Of a DNA stretch of 17,255 nt, positions 6,508 to 12,816 are shown piece after piece. How positions within the stretch are numbered: position 1 is the first letter of the stretch; every line of letters begins with the position of its first letter. The translations under genes and the position numbers were made by a program. The DNA is from Spirochaetota bacterium. GTDB lineage: Bacteria; Spirochaetota; Spirochaetia; DSM-27196; PWMO01. The DNA lies in the NCBI GenBank assembly GCA_009908925.1, contig JAAAOH010000295.1, positions 1 through 17,255 of the forward strand, given 5' to 3'. The notes below the pieces were generated by a model. The model had not been told where the DNA came from. It saw nothing but the letters and a program-made list of their open reading frames with translations, and ran no database searches.

Positions 6508-8016
6508 ATGGGGCGTGGACTGTTAATTGGCCTGTGGTTGCTTATCGTTTCTCTCGTACCGGCTTCCGCCCAGGACGGCGGCTCCGCCCCGGATTCGTCT
6601 GAGGTGTCCGAGCCCGACGCATACGTTGTGCCGATACACGGCGCCATAGATCGTCCCCTCGCAGTGTACATCAGCCGTAGTGTCCAGCGCGCCCGCGCAG
6701 ACGGCGTCTCCTTCGTGATTTTCGACATCGACACCTTCGGCGGCCGGGTGGATTCCGCCCTCGAGATCACCACGCGCATCGGATCTCTCACCGACATCGA
6801 AACCGTGGCCTACGTGCGTGTGCGCCCCGAGGGCACGGGAGTCAGCTGGTCCGCCGGGGCGATCATATCGATGGCAGCCGATCGCATCTACATGGCCCCC
6901 GGGACCTCCATGGGTGCCGCGGCGCCGGTACTCCAGGGCCCCGGCGGTGGGCAGGAAGCGGCAAGCGAGAAGACGGTGAGCGCGGTGCGCACCCAGATGG
7001 CCGCTCTCGCGGAGAAGAACGGGTATCCGCGGGCGATCGCGCTCGCAATGGTGGATGCCGACGTCCGCGTACTGGAGACGCTCGTCGGCGGAGAGCGCCG
7101 GATCGTCACCGGTGAAGAGCTCGCCCGCCTGCAGGAAGAGGCAGAGGCCGGCGGCCCGAACGTGGAGGTGGAGTCCACCATCTCCGAGGAGGGGAAACTG
7201 CTCTCGCTGACCGCCGGCGAGATGGAGCGCTACGGCGTTTCCTCAGGCTCTCCGGCCACCTTCGACGAGCTGTATGGGGAGCTCGGAGTCGAGGCAGAGC
7301 GCGTTGCGGAGCTCGCACCTGACTCCGCCGACCGCATCGTTTCGGTGATAACCGGCAGCGCATTCACGAGCCTGCTCATTCTCGCAGGCCTGGTGGCCCT
7401 CTTCCTCGAGATCACCAGCCCGGGCTTCGGTATTCCGGGCTCGGTGGCCGTCATCGCCTTCTCCCTGCTGTTCACCGCGAACTTCATGCTCGGTCGCGTG
7501 GCCTCCCTGGAGCTTCTCCTTTTCATGGGCGGGCTCGTTCTGCTGCTTCTCGAGGTGTTCGTCATTCCCGGCTTCGGCGTGGCGGGAATATCCGGTCTCG
7601 TGCTTCTGCTGTCCTCCCTCATACTCTCAATGCAGGGCTTCATTGTGCCGGAGTTCGACTGGCAGTGGGACCTCTTGAATCGCAACGTGTTACTGGTTCT
7701 GGCAAATACGGTGGGCGCCTTTCTTGCCTTTGCGGGCTTTGCCTATCTGTTCGGGCGCACCGACATGTTCAGTCGACTCAAGCTGGCCGACACCCAGGAG
7801 ACGACCGCGGGGTTCACCGTGCAGACCAACGAGGTGCGCGAGCGGTACCTCGGCAGGACCGGCCGCGCGGTGTCGACCCTCCGCCCTGCGGGCAGCGCCG
7901 ATATCGATGACGAGCGGGTGTCGGTGGAGTCCGACGGCGAATGGATCGATGCGGGCACCGAGATCGAGGTGATCCGGGTCGACGGGAACCGCATCATCGT
8001 GAGGAGTCGCTCATGA
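6508..8016 (+). CDS. nfeD: Long NfeD protein: membrane-bound ClpP-class serine protease
   Basis: This 502-residue protein has the long NfeD layout. A signal/anchor spans 1-21, and a ClpP-like extracytoplasmic protease domain spans about 38-225. A cluster of hydrophobic helices follows (about 285-415), and then a C-terminal OB-fold domain (about 445-502). The Ser-Lys dyad of the family appears as Ser115 in VSWSAGA and Lys155 in SEKT, 40 residues apart, matching the spacing known from the archaeal 1510-N protease. The segment DRIYMAPGTSMGAAAPV is typical. Such proteases are genetically linked to stomatin/flotillin proteins and are thought to cleave partner membrane proteins. It is the first gene of the operon ending with floA and a small membrane protein. 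AAGG lies 7 nt before the ATG. The codons near the end (AGG AGT) create a GAGGAG ribosome site for the minigene that overlaps the stop. Confidence 0.94.
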   Translation: MGRGLLIGLWLLIVSLVPASAQDGGSAPDSSEVSEPDAYVVPIHGAIDRPLAVYISRSVQRARADGVSFVIFDIDTFGGRVDSALEITTRIGSLTDIETVAYVRVRPEGTGVSWSAGAIISMAADRIYMAPGTSMGAAAPVLQGPGGGQEAASEKTVSAVRTQMAALAEKNGYPRAIALAMVDADVRVLETLVGGERRIVTGEELARLQEEAEAGGPNVEVESTISEEGKLLSLTAGEMERYGVSSGSPATFDELYGELGVEAERVAELAPDSADRIVSVITGSAFTSLLILAGLVALFLEITSPGFGIPGSVAVIAFSLLFTANFMLGRVASLELLLFMGGLVLLLLEVFVIPGFGVAGISGLVLLLSSLILSMQGFIVPEFDWQWDLLNRNVLLVLANTVGAFLAFAGFAYLFGRTDMFSRLKLADTQETTAGFTVQTNEVRERYLGRTGRAVSTLRPAGSADIDDERVSVESDGEWIDAGTEIEVIRVDGNRIIVRSRS

Positions 8017-8039
8017 ACGCCGCGTTCTGGTGGAGGTAG
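8013..8039 (+). CDS. Possible 8-codon coupling minigene between the two nfeD genes
   Basis: An ATG overlaps the stop of the long nfeD (ATGA at 8013-8016). It is preceded by GAGGAG (8001-8006) at the ideal 6-nt spacing and opens a reading frame MNAAFWWR ending with TAG at 8039. The frame covers the GGAGG (8032-8036) of the next nfeD, and its stop lies 4 nt before the next ATG. The peptide is too short to judge by composition. It could be a translational relay or chance. Confidence 0.3.
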   Translation: MNAAFWWR

Positions 8040-8042
8040 GCG

Positions 8043-8606
8043 ATGCCGCTGTGGGGATCCTTCGTGCTCATCGGGGTAGGGCTCATCGCGATATTCGCCG
8101 AGCTTCTCATCCCGGCCTTCGGGCTGATCGGGCTCGCCGGGCTCGGCTCCGTCATCGCGGCGGTGGTCTTCGCCTACAACGAGCACGGTGATGCGCTCGG
8201 CACGGTCGTGCTTGCCACCGCGCTCGTGACAACGCCGCTCGCCCTCTTCCTGGGGCTCAAGTACTTTCCGAAAACGTTCATAGGCAAGCGACTCATCCTC
8301 TCCGACAGCTTCGACCGCGACAGCGGCTACGCCTCCTACACGAGCTCCGACTACGAAGGACTCGTCGGCAAGCACGGCCGGGCGAAAACGACGCTCCGGC
8401 CCTCGGGCGTGGCAGAGATCGACGGCCGAAAGCAGAGTGTCGTCACGGCGGGTGAGTTCATAGAGCAGGACGCGGCGATCCGCGTCGTCCGCGTGGAGGG
8501 CAGTCGCGTCGTTGTGCGACGTGCCGAGGACGACGGCGGCGACACGGGTGGTGGCGCAGACGGTGGGAACGGCGGCGCCGCGCCGAAATCGAGTGAAGGA
8601 GTGTAG
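8043..8606 (+). CDS. Short NfeD-like membrane protein with OB-fold domain
   Basis: This 187-residue protein consists of three or so N-terminal membrane helices (about 4-75, including ELLIPAFGLIGLAGLGS), a linker, and an OB-fold domain (about 112-165). The OB segment, with GRAKTTLRPSGVAEIDG and then IRVVRVEGSRVVVR, parallels the C-terminal domain of the preceding long NfeD (STLRPAGSADID, IEVIRVDGNRIIVR). The two genes therefore share an ancestor in this half. The protease domain is missing. The last 20 residues are Gly/Asp-rich and disordered. GGAGG (8032-8036) is 6 nt from the start. NfeD OB domains are thought to contact flotillin or stomatin partners, and floA begins 2 nt after this stop. 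Confidence 0.9.
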   Translation: MPLWGSFVLIGVGLIAIFAELLIPAFGLIGLAGLGSVIAAVVFAYNEHGDALGTVVLATALVTTPLALFLGLKYFPKTFIGKRLILSDSFDRDSGYASYTSSDYEGLVGKHGRAKTTLRPSGVAEIDGRKQSVVTAGEFIEQDAAIRVVRVEGSRVVVRRAEDDGGDTGGGADGGNGGAAPKSSEGV

Positions 8607-8608
8607 CA

Positions 8609-9646
8609 ATGCAAGTGATCATTCTCTATGTCGTACTGGGGCTCGTAGCCCTCGGTATTCTCTTTCTGTTCATCAAGTTCTTCGGGTTGTGGTTTCGCGC
8701 CCTGCTTTCGGGCGCGCCCGTGGGCCTCGCGCGCCTCATCGGTATGTGGCTTCGGAACGTGAGCCCGGCAATAATTGTGGACTCGCGCATCATTCTGGTG
8801 AAGGCCGGCATTCCCATGGAATCCGAGCTTCTCGAGACCCACTACCTGGCAAGCGGTGATGTGCGACGGGTCAGTCAGTCACTCGTGGCGGCGAACAAGG
8901 CGAACATCCCCCTCGATTTCCAGAGGGCTGCGGCCATCGATCTGGCCGGACGCGATGTTCTCGAGGCGGTCAAGACCAGCGTGAATCCGAAGGTGATCGA
9001 TTGTCCGAACCCGGAGCAGGGCAAGTCGGCCATCGAGGCGGTGGCGAAGGACGGCATCCAGCTCAAAGTGAAGGCGCGCGTGACCGTTCGAGCCAACATC
9101 GAGCGACTCGTCGGCGGCGCCACCGAGGAAACCATCATTGCCCGTGTGGGCGAGGGTATCGTTACGACCATCGGCTCCTCGGAAACCTACAAGGACGTCC
9201 TCGAGAACCCGGACCTCATCTCGCGGCGAGTTCTCGAGAAGGGCCTCGATGCGGGAACCGCTTTCGAGATACTGTCCATCGACATTGCCGATATCGACGT
9301 CGGTCAGAACCTCGGCGCCAAGCTTCAGGCCGACCAGGCTGAGGCCGACAAGCGTCGATTCCAGGCCGAGGCCGAGCAGCGACGTGCAGCGGCACGCGCC
9401 CGTGAGCAGGAGATGGTCGCCGAGGTGCAGGCGAACCGTGCAAAAGTCGTACTCGAAGAGGCAGAGATCCCCAGGGCGATCTCCGAGGCGTTCCGCGCGG
9501 GTCATCTGGGCATCATGGATTACTACCGGATGCGAAACATCCAGGCCGACACCGATATGAGAAACTCCATCGGCGGTCAGGGCGACCAGCAGGATGAGCA
9601 ACCGGGTGGTCAGCCCGGTGGCGGCTCGGAGACGCCGTCCGAGTAG
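8609..9646 (+). CDS. floA: Flotillin-like protein FloA (UPF0365)
   Basis: At 345 residues this is close to the size of Bacillus FloA. It has one N-terminal membrane segment (about 3-24), a conserved short stretch with RNVSPAIIVDSRI, and a PHB-like domain. An Ala/Glu/Arg coiled-coil region follows (about 240-300, repeated AEA patterns), then the conserved IMDYYRMRNIQADT. A Gly/Gln-rich tail closes the protein. FloA forms membrane microdomains on the inner face of the cytoplasmic membrane and scaffolds signalling and protease complexes. AAGGAG (8596-8601) lies 7 nt before the ATG. The gene follows the two nfeD genes directly, the typical arrangement of this family, and is followed after 5 nt by a small basic membrane protein. 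Confidence 0.96.
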   Translation: MQVIILYVVLGLVALGILFLFIKFFGLWFRALLSGAPVGLARLIGMWLRNVSPAIIVDSRIILVKAGIPMESELLETHYLASGDVRRVSQSLVAANKANIPLDFQRAAAIDLAGRDVLEAVKTSVNPKVIDCPNPEQGKSAIEAVAKDGIQLKVKARVTVRANIERLVGGATEETIIARVGEGIVTTIGSSETYKDVLENPDLISRRVLEKGLDAGTAFEILSIDIADIDVGQNLGAKLQADQAEADKRRFQAEAEQRRAAARAREQEMVAEVQANRAKVVLEEAEIPRAISEAFRAGHLGIMDYYRMRNIQADTDMRNSIGGQGDQQDEQPGGQPGGGSETPSE

Positions 9647-9651
9647 GTTCT

Positions 9652-10152
9652 ATGGAAGAACTGTTTCAGCTGATTCTCGCGCTGCTCGTACTATCGTTTC
9701 CGCTTCTGTCGATTCTCTCCCGCCGTCGTCAGGCCGGGCGCACTCGCCGCGGCGGGGCGCGCGCGCCCCGGGTGACGCGCGGGTGGCGTCGCCGGCGGCG
9801 CGGGGAGGCTGCCGAGGAGGGTGAGAACGGTGGCGCCCGGGCAGATACGGGCGAGCTCATGGGTTCCGGGGCAGAGGAGGCTACCCGCGCCCGGCGTCGC
9901 GAGGGAGCCGAGCGCAGCGGGCGGACGCAACGGGGCGGGCAGGCCGGCGGCGAAGGCCTCGGCCGTGCAGGCGCCGGTCGCCTGGAAGATACCGCAGGCG
10001 CGGGGCGCCCCAGGCAGCCACAGGCCGCCGCACTCGAGCGTATCGCCCGGCGCTCACGCCTTCAGCAGGCCGTCATCTGGGCGGAGGTGCTCGGCAGACC
10101 CAGGGCGCTTCGCCGTTCGAGCGACCCCTGGGATGACGAGGGAACCCTCTAA
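9652..10152 (+). CDS. Hypothetical basic membrane-anchored protein downstream of floA
   Basis: This 166-residue protein starts with one hydrophobic segment (about 4-22). A long Arg/Gly/Ala-rich low-complexity part follows (about 24-125), with runs such as RRRRR near 47-51. The C-terminal 35 residues are the only part that looks constrained: RLQQAVIWAEVLGRPRALRR resembles a short helix-plus-Pro motif that I associate with small membrane proteins near floA, from memory and not checked. The composition of the middle part follows the high local GC and could be fast-evolving linker. The start at 9652 has a TAGG partly formed by the floA stop. The TAA stop interlocks with the TAG of the convergent methyltransferase. 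Function is unknown; a role at FloA microdomains is a guess from position. Confidence 0.7.
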   Translation: MEELFQLILALLVLSFPLLSILSRRRQAGRTRRGGARAPRVTRGWRRRRRGEAAEEGENGGARADTGELMGSGAEEATRARRREGAERSGRTQRGGQAGGEGLGRAGAGRLEDTAGAGRPRQPQAAALERIARRSRLQQAVIWAEVLGRPRALRRSSDPWDDEGTL

Positions 10153-11228
10153 GCGCGCTTCAGCACGAACACCGCGGGATAGACTCCACCGATCTCGATG
10201 ACCCGGACATTGATGATGTCCACCTCGTCGATCTCGCGGACGGCTCGGTTGAAGGCGGCGCGTCGCTTCCCCACGAGCACCACGAGGCGCCCGCCGGGCC
10301 GCAGGACGGTGACGGCCCCGGAGAGGAACTTGCGGTAGAGGTCGGTGTAGTTCGTCCGACGACCGAGGCGGATGCCGTACGGCGGGTTGGTCACCAGCGC
10401 GTCCACCGATGCCGCGGGGTAGGATTCGGCGAGATCCCGCGCGTCGGCCTCGCGCACGTCGATGCGCCCGGCGAGACCGAGGGCCGTTGCGTTGGCTCGT
10501 GTGCCTTCGACAGCTTCCGGGTCCCGGTCGGCTCCCAGACAGCGCAGGTCGCTGCGGAGCGACGCCGCCTCGACGAGAATCGTCCCGGAGCCGCAGAAGG
10601 GGTCGAGGACAGTTGTCGGCGTCGTGTCCGTGGGCGCGGGGAGCTCGGCCAGCCGCAGAAGCCCGTATGCGATGGTGGTCCGCAGGGTCACGCGCGGGCG
10701 GTATACCCACGAGTAGCGCCTGTCGAGGGAGGTCCGCGTCCATTGTACGCCGACGAGCCAGGTGTCATCGATCGCATCGACGCGCACCTCGGTGTCGAAG
10801 TCCTCGAGGTCCACGGCCGTCCCGTAGTGCTCGACCAGCGCCGCTCCGGCGATCCGCTGCGCATCCATGCTTCCGAACTCATGCTCCCCGCTGCGCTGGG
10901 TGGTGACCCGAAAGCGCGAGGCGGCCCGCATCTCGACTATCTCGAGGTCCGCCAGGTCAGCCTCCAGGCCCTCGAGGGGCTCCGGCTCCGCCATCGGCAG
11001 GAACGCGACATGGCGGATGACGTGAAAACAGCTTCGAAGACTGAGCGCGATTTCGCGAAGATCAGCCTCCGGCAGATCGCAGTGGAGCATCACCTGCCCC
11101 CCGAGGTCGAGCGGGCGGAGCTCGATCTCGTAATCGGAGGCGGCGAGACGCTCGCGGAGCTCACGCTCGACGATGTCTTCCATGCCGGGAGTCGTGGTTA
11201 TTCGAAGCGAAACCGTGCGAGGTGACAC
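10149..11228 (-). CDS. THUMP-domain class I RNA methyltransferase (Trm14/RlmL-like)
   Basis: The 359-residue reading has an N-terminal region like the THUMP-bearing RNA methyltransferases: TTTPGMEDIVERELRE (11-26), then a THUMP-like part to about 150. The methyltransferase domain has motif I DPFCGSGT (209-216), an acidic motif II (GADRDPEAV, 232-240) and motif IV NPPYG (281-285), the signature of N2-guanine methylation in rRNA or tRNA. The best guess is a 2-methylguanosine enzyme of the RlmL/TrmN type; the target is not determined. The start is uncertain. GTG at 11228 is preferred because it allows the full N-terminal strand, but there is no clear ribosome site. A promoter-like pair (TTTTCA, 17 nt, TAGTAT; 11236-11264) would make it nearly leaderless. 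ATG at 11183 is the alternative. The open frame continues upstream to 12581, antisense to the next gene, and that part is not coding. Confidence 0.88.
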   Translation of the reverse strand: MSPRTVSLRITTTPGMEDIVERELRERLAASDYEIELRPLDLGGQVMLHCDLPEADLREIALSLRSCFHVIRHVAFLPMAEPEPLEGLEADLADLEIVEMRAASRFRVTTQRSGEHEFGSMDAQRIAGAALVEHYGTAVDLEDFDTEVRVDAIDDTWLVGVQWTRTSLDRRYSWVYRPRVTLRTTIAYGLLRLAELPAPTDTTPTTVLDPFCGSGTILVEAASLRSDLRCLGADRDPEAVEGTRANATALGLAGRIDVREADARDLAESYPAASVDALVTNPPYGIRLGRRTNYTDLYRKFLSGAVTVLRPGGRLVVLVGKRRAAFNRAVREIDEVDIINVRVIEIGGVYPAVFVLKRA

Positions 11229-11279
11229 GTCATCGATACTATTGGTATTCTTCCGCCATGAAAACCGCGAGGGTAGCAC

Positions 11280-12059
11280 ATGAGCTGGTTCGGTAAGATC
11301 GTCGGAGGAACACTCGGACTCTTTGTCGGTGGTCCCATTGGCGCCATAGGCGGCGCCGCGCTGGGCCATTACGTATTTGATCGCGGGGGCGATCAGGCAG
11401 GTGGTAGTTTCGCCGGTGAGCGCATCGGCGGTGGACAGCAGGGTTTCTCGAGCCGGGAGCAGGCCCAGGCCACCTACTTCGTGGCCCTCTTCTCGATGCT
11501 CGGCAAGCTTGCCAAGGCGGACGGCACGGTGAGCCGCGCGGAGGGCGAGGCATTCAAGAATATGGTCCGCCAGATGCCGCTCAGCCACGAGCAGCGCGAG
11601 TTCGCCATCAACGTCTTCAACGAGGCCAAACGATCTCCCTACTCGATCGAGGACTTCGCCCGCCAGTTTCAACAGATAACCGCGGGTCGCCCCGAGATCC
11701 ACACGCAGATGGTGGACATGCTCTACCAGCTCGCCGCCGTGGATCAGCATCTTCATGAGCAGGAGGAAGCCGCGATCCGCAGCGTCTCGCGCATCCTCGG
11801 CCTCAACGACCGGCAGGTCGACGGCATCAAGGCGAAGTATTTCGATGCCGCGGGCTCGCATTACGAGGTGCTCGGTATCCCGGCCTCGAGCAGCGATGAT
11901 GAGGTTCGCAAGGCCTACCGGGAGCTTGCCCGCAAGTACCATCCCGACACCGTCGTTTCGAAGGGGCTGCCGGAGGAGTTCGTCGACTTCGCGCACACGC
12001 GTTTCAAGGAGATTCAGTCGGCGTACGAGGCGGTGAAGCGTGAGCGCAACATGAGCTGA
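11280..12059 (+). CDS. djlA: DjlA-like co-chaperone (TerB-like plus C-terminal J domain)
   Basis: The 259-residue protein has three parts. Residues 1-33 form a Gly-rich membrane segment (GGTLGLFVGGPIGAIGG). Residues about 60-185 form an all-helical TerB/DjlA domain, including KADGTVSRAEGEA (79-91). Residues about 193-255 form a J domain with HYEVLGIP, the intact HPD (221-223) that stimulates DnaK, and the last helix FKEIQSAYEAV. The order is that of DjlA, a membrane-anchored Hsp70 co-chaperone with its J domain at the C-terminus in the cytoplasm. The ATG at 11280 is fixed by GAGGG (11269-11273), 6 nt upstream. It is divergent from the THUMP methyltransferase (51 nt between starts). It ends just before the 148-bp repeats. 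Confidence 0.92.
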   Translation: MSWFGKIVGGTLGLFVGGPIGAIGGAALGHYVFDRGGDQAGGSFAGERIGGGQQGFSSREQAQATYFVALFSMLGKLAKADGTVSRAEGEAFKNMVRQMPLSHEQREFAINVFNEAKRSPYSIEDFARQFQQITAGRPEIHTQMVDMLYQLAAVDQHLHEQEEAAIRSVSRILGLNDRQVDGIKAKYFDAAGSHYEVLGIPASSSDDEVRKAYRELARKYHPDTVVSKGLPEEFVDFAHTRFKEIQSAYEAVKRERNMS

Positions 12060-12064
12060 CACCG

Positions 12065-12212
12065 GCGCGCGGGGCCACTTCGGTACCGTAGCCGCGCCCT
12101 GCAGCGGAAGTCCACTCTGCGTGCTCCCCGTTCGCTCGCCTCGCCCAGGGGGCTCGGCTCGGCTCACGAGGTCGCACTTGAGCGGCCTTCCGGCGCGGGC
12201 GCGCCGTGGGGT
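12065..12212. repeat. 148-bp direct repeat, copy 1
   Basis: This copy matches 12293-12440 at an offset of 228 bp, with 5 mismatches seen by eye (12075, 12079, two in the tcc/ttt at about 12112, and one near 12200). The unit holds a GGTACC, a CCGC...GCGG dyad, a GCCC-AGG-GGGC dyad and a CTCGGCTCGGCTC micro-repeat. It fills the space between two convergent genes, and it looks like an intergenic repeat family and not a gene. Confidence 0.9.
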
Positions 12213-12292
12213 GGAGGCGGCCCCGCGCGCCGGGCGCGTTCTGGGGGCCGGGCGGCGATCGGGAGGGGGCGGAAGCCAGGGTGCTTCGCACC
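12213..12292. other. 80-bp spacer between the direct repeats, with a terminal hairpin
   Basis: This is very GC-rich sequence separating the two repeats. Its right end is GGTGC-TTC-GCACC (12280-12292), a perfect 5-bp dyad directly abutting copy 2. Copy 1 is not preceded by this hairpin. No gene or T-run terminator is visible here. Confidence 0.6.
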
Positions 12293-12440
12293 GCGCGCGG
12301 GGGCACCTCGGTACCGTAGCCGCGCCCTGCAGCGGAAGTTTACTCTGCGTGCTCCCCGTTCGCTCGCCTCGCCCAGGGGGCTCGGCTCGGCTCACGAGGT
12401 CGCACTTGAGCGGCCTTCCGGCGCGGGTGCGCCGTGGGGT
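12293..12440. repeat. 148-bp direct repeat, copy 2
   Basis: This is the second copy of the unit at 12065-12212, about 97 percent identical. It ends 5 bp before the stop codon of the thioredoxin-like gene on the minus strand. The period of 228 bp is a multiple of three, so both strands stay open through the repeats. That explains the long spurious open frames here. Confidence 0.9.
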
Positions 12441-12444
12441 CGGG

Positions 12445-12771
12445 TCAGCCGCGGAGGCGGGCGGTGAACTCCTGGAGTTCGGTGCGCAGATCGGGGAGGT
12501 AGAAGCCGCCGACGTGTTTGAACGCGGGGGTGCCGCGATAGTAGACGATGATGGTGGGAACCTCGTAGACGAGAAACTCACTGGCTGCAGTCGGATGGCG
12601 TTCCATCCTCACGTGATAGCCGGGAACGCTCGGGAAACGGCGCAGCAGACGGCGCACTCGCGGGGCGAGGTCGACCGACTCCGGGGAATCCTGTCGGGTG
12701 AAGAGGATGGCAAGCGCTTGTTGCGTTGAGATCGCCTGTTCGAGCTCTGATACCTGCTGGATCTCGGTCAT
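12445..12771 (-). CDS. Thioredoxin-fold protein without the CxxC active site
   Basis: The product of 108 residues has thioredoxin size and order. There is a first strand and helix (SELEQAIS), a strand ILFT, and the position of the WCGPC turn filled by RQDSPES (26-32). Then comes a long helix with RVRRLLRRF, a strand (YHVRME), and the cis-proline turn EVPTIIVYYRG with Pro72. A final VGGFYLPDLRTELQEF corresponds to the last strand and helix. The product has no cysteine, so it cannot act as a disulfide reductase; a binding or scaffold role is more likely. It begins 45 nt after the stop of the cyclic-nucleotide/metallo-hydrolase fusion on the same strand and is probably cotranscribed with it. The ribosome site is weak (GAGC just upstream). 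Confidence 0.8.
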   Translation of the reverse strand: MTEIQQVSELEQAISTQQALAILFTRQDSPESVDLAPRVRRLLRRFPSVPGYHVRMERHPTAASEFLVYEVPTIIVYYRGTPAFKHVGGFYLPDLRTELQEFTARLRG

Positions 12772-12816
12772 GAGCTCAGTCTACGGGGCTTGCTGTGTGA
12801 TTACAACCTGGGGCCG

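Noticed and set aside
7743..8609. Minus-strand frame of 288 codons
   Set aside because: It is antisense to both nfeD genes, with no domain and no promoter or ribosome site.
11258..11296. 12-codon frame starting at the ATG before the djlA-like gene
   Set aside because: It has no ribosome site, whereas the djlA-like ATG at 11280 has GAGGG at the right distance.
12065..12440. CRISPR array or insertion sequence at the direct repeats
   Set aside because: There are only two long units with a single 80-bp spacer, no short regular repeats, no transposase and no terminal inverted repeats.
11229..12581. N-terminal extension of the THUMP methyltransferase frame to 12581
   Set aside because: It runs antisense through the djlA-like gene, the direct repeats and part of the thioredoxin-like gene. 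The composition is Arg/Pro/Ala noise and the THUMP-like N-terminus begins near 11228.
12121..12729. Plus-strand open frame across the repeats
   Set aside because: It is in-phase only because the repeat period is a multiple of three, and its end lies antisense to the thioredoxin-like gene. No ribosome site or domain is seen.
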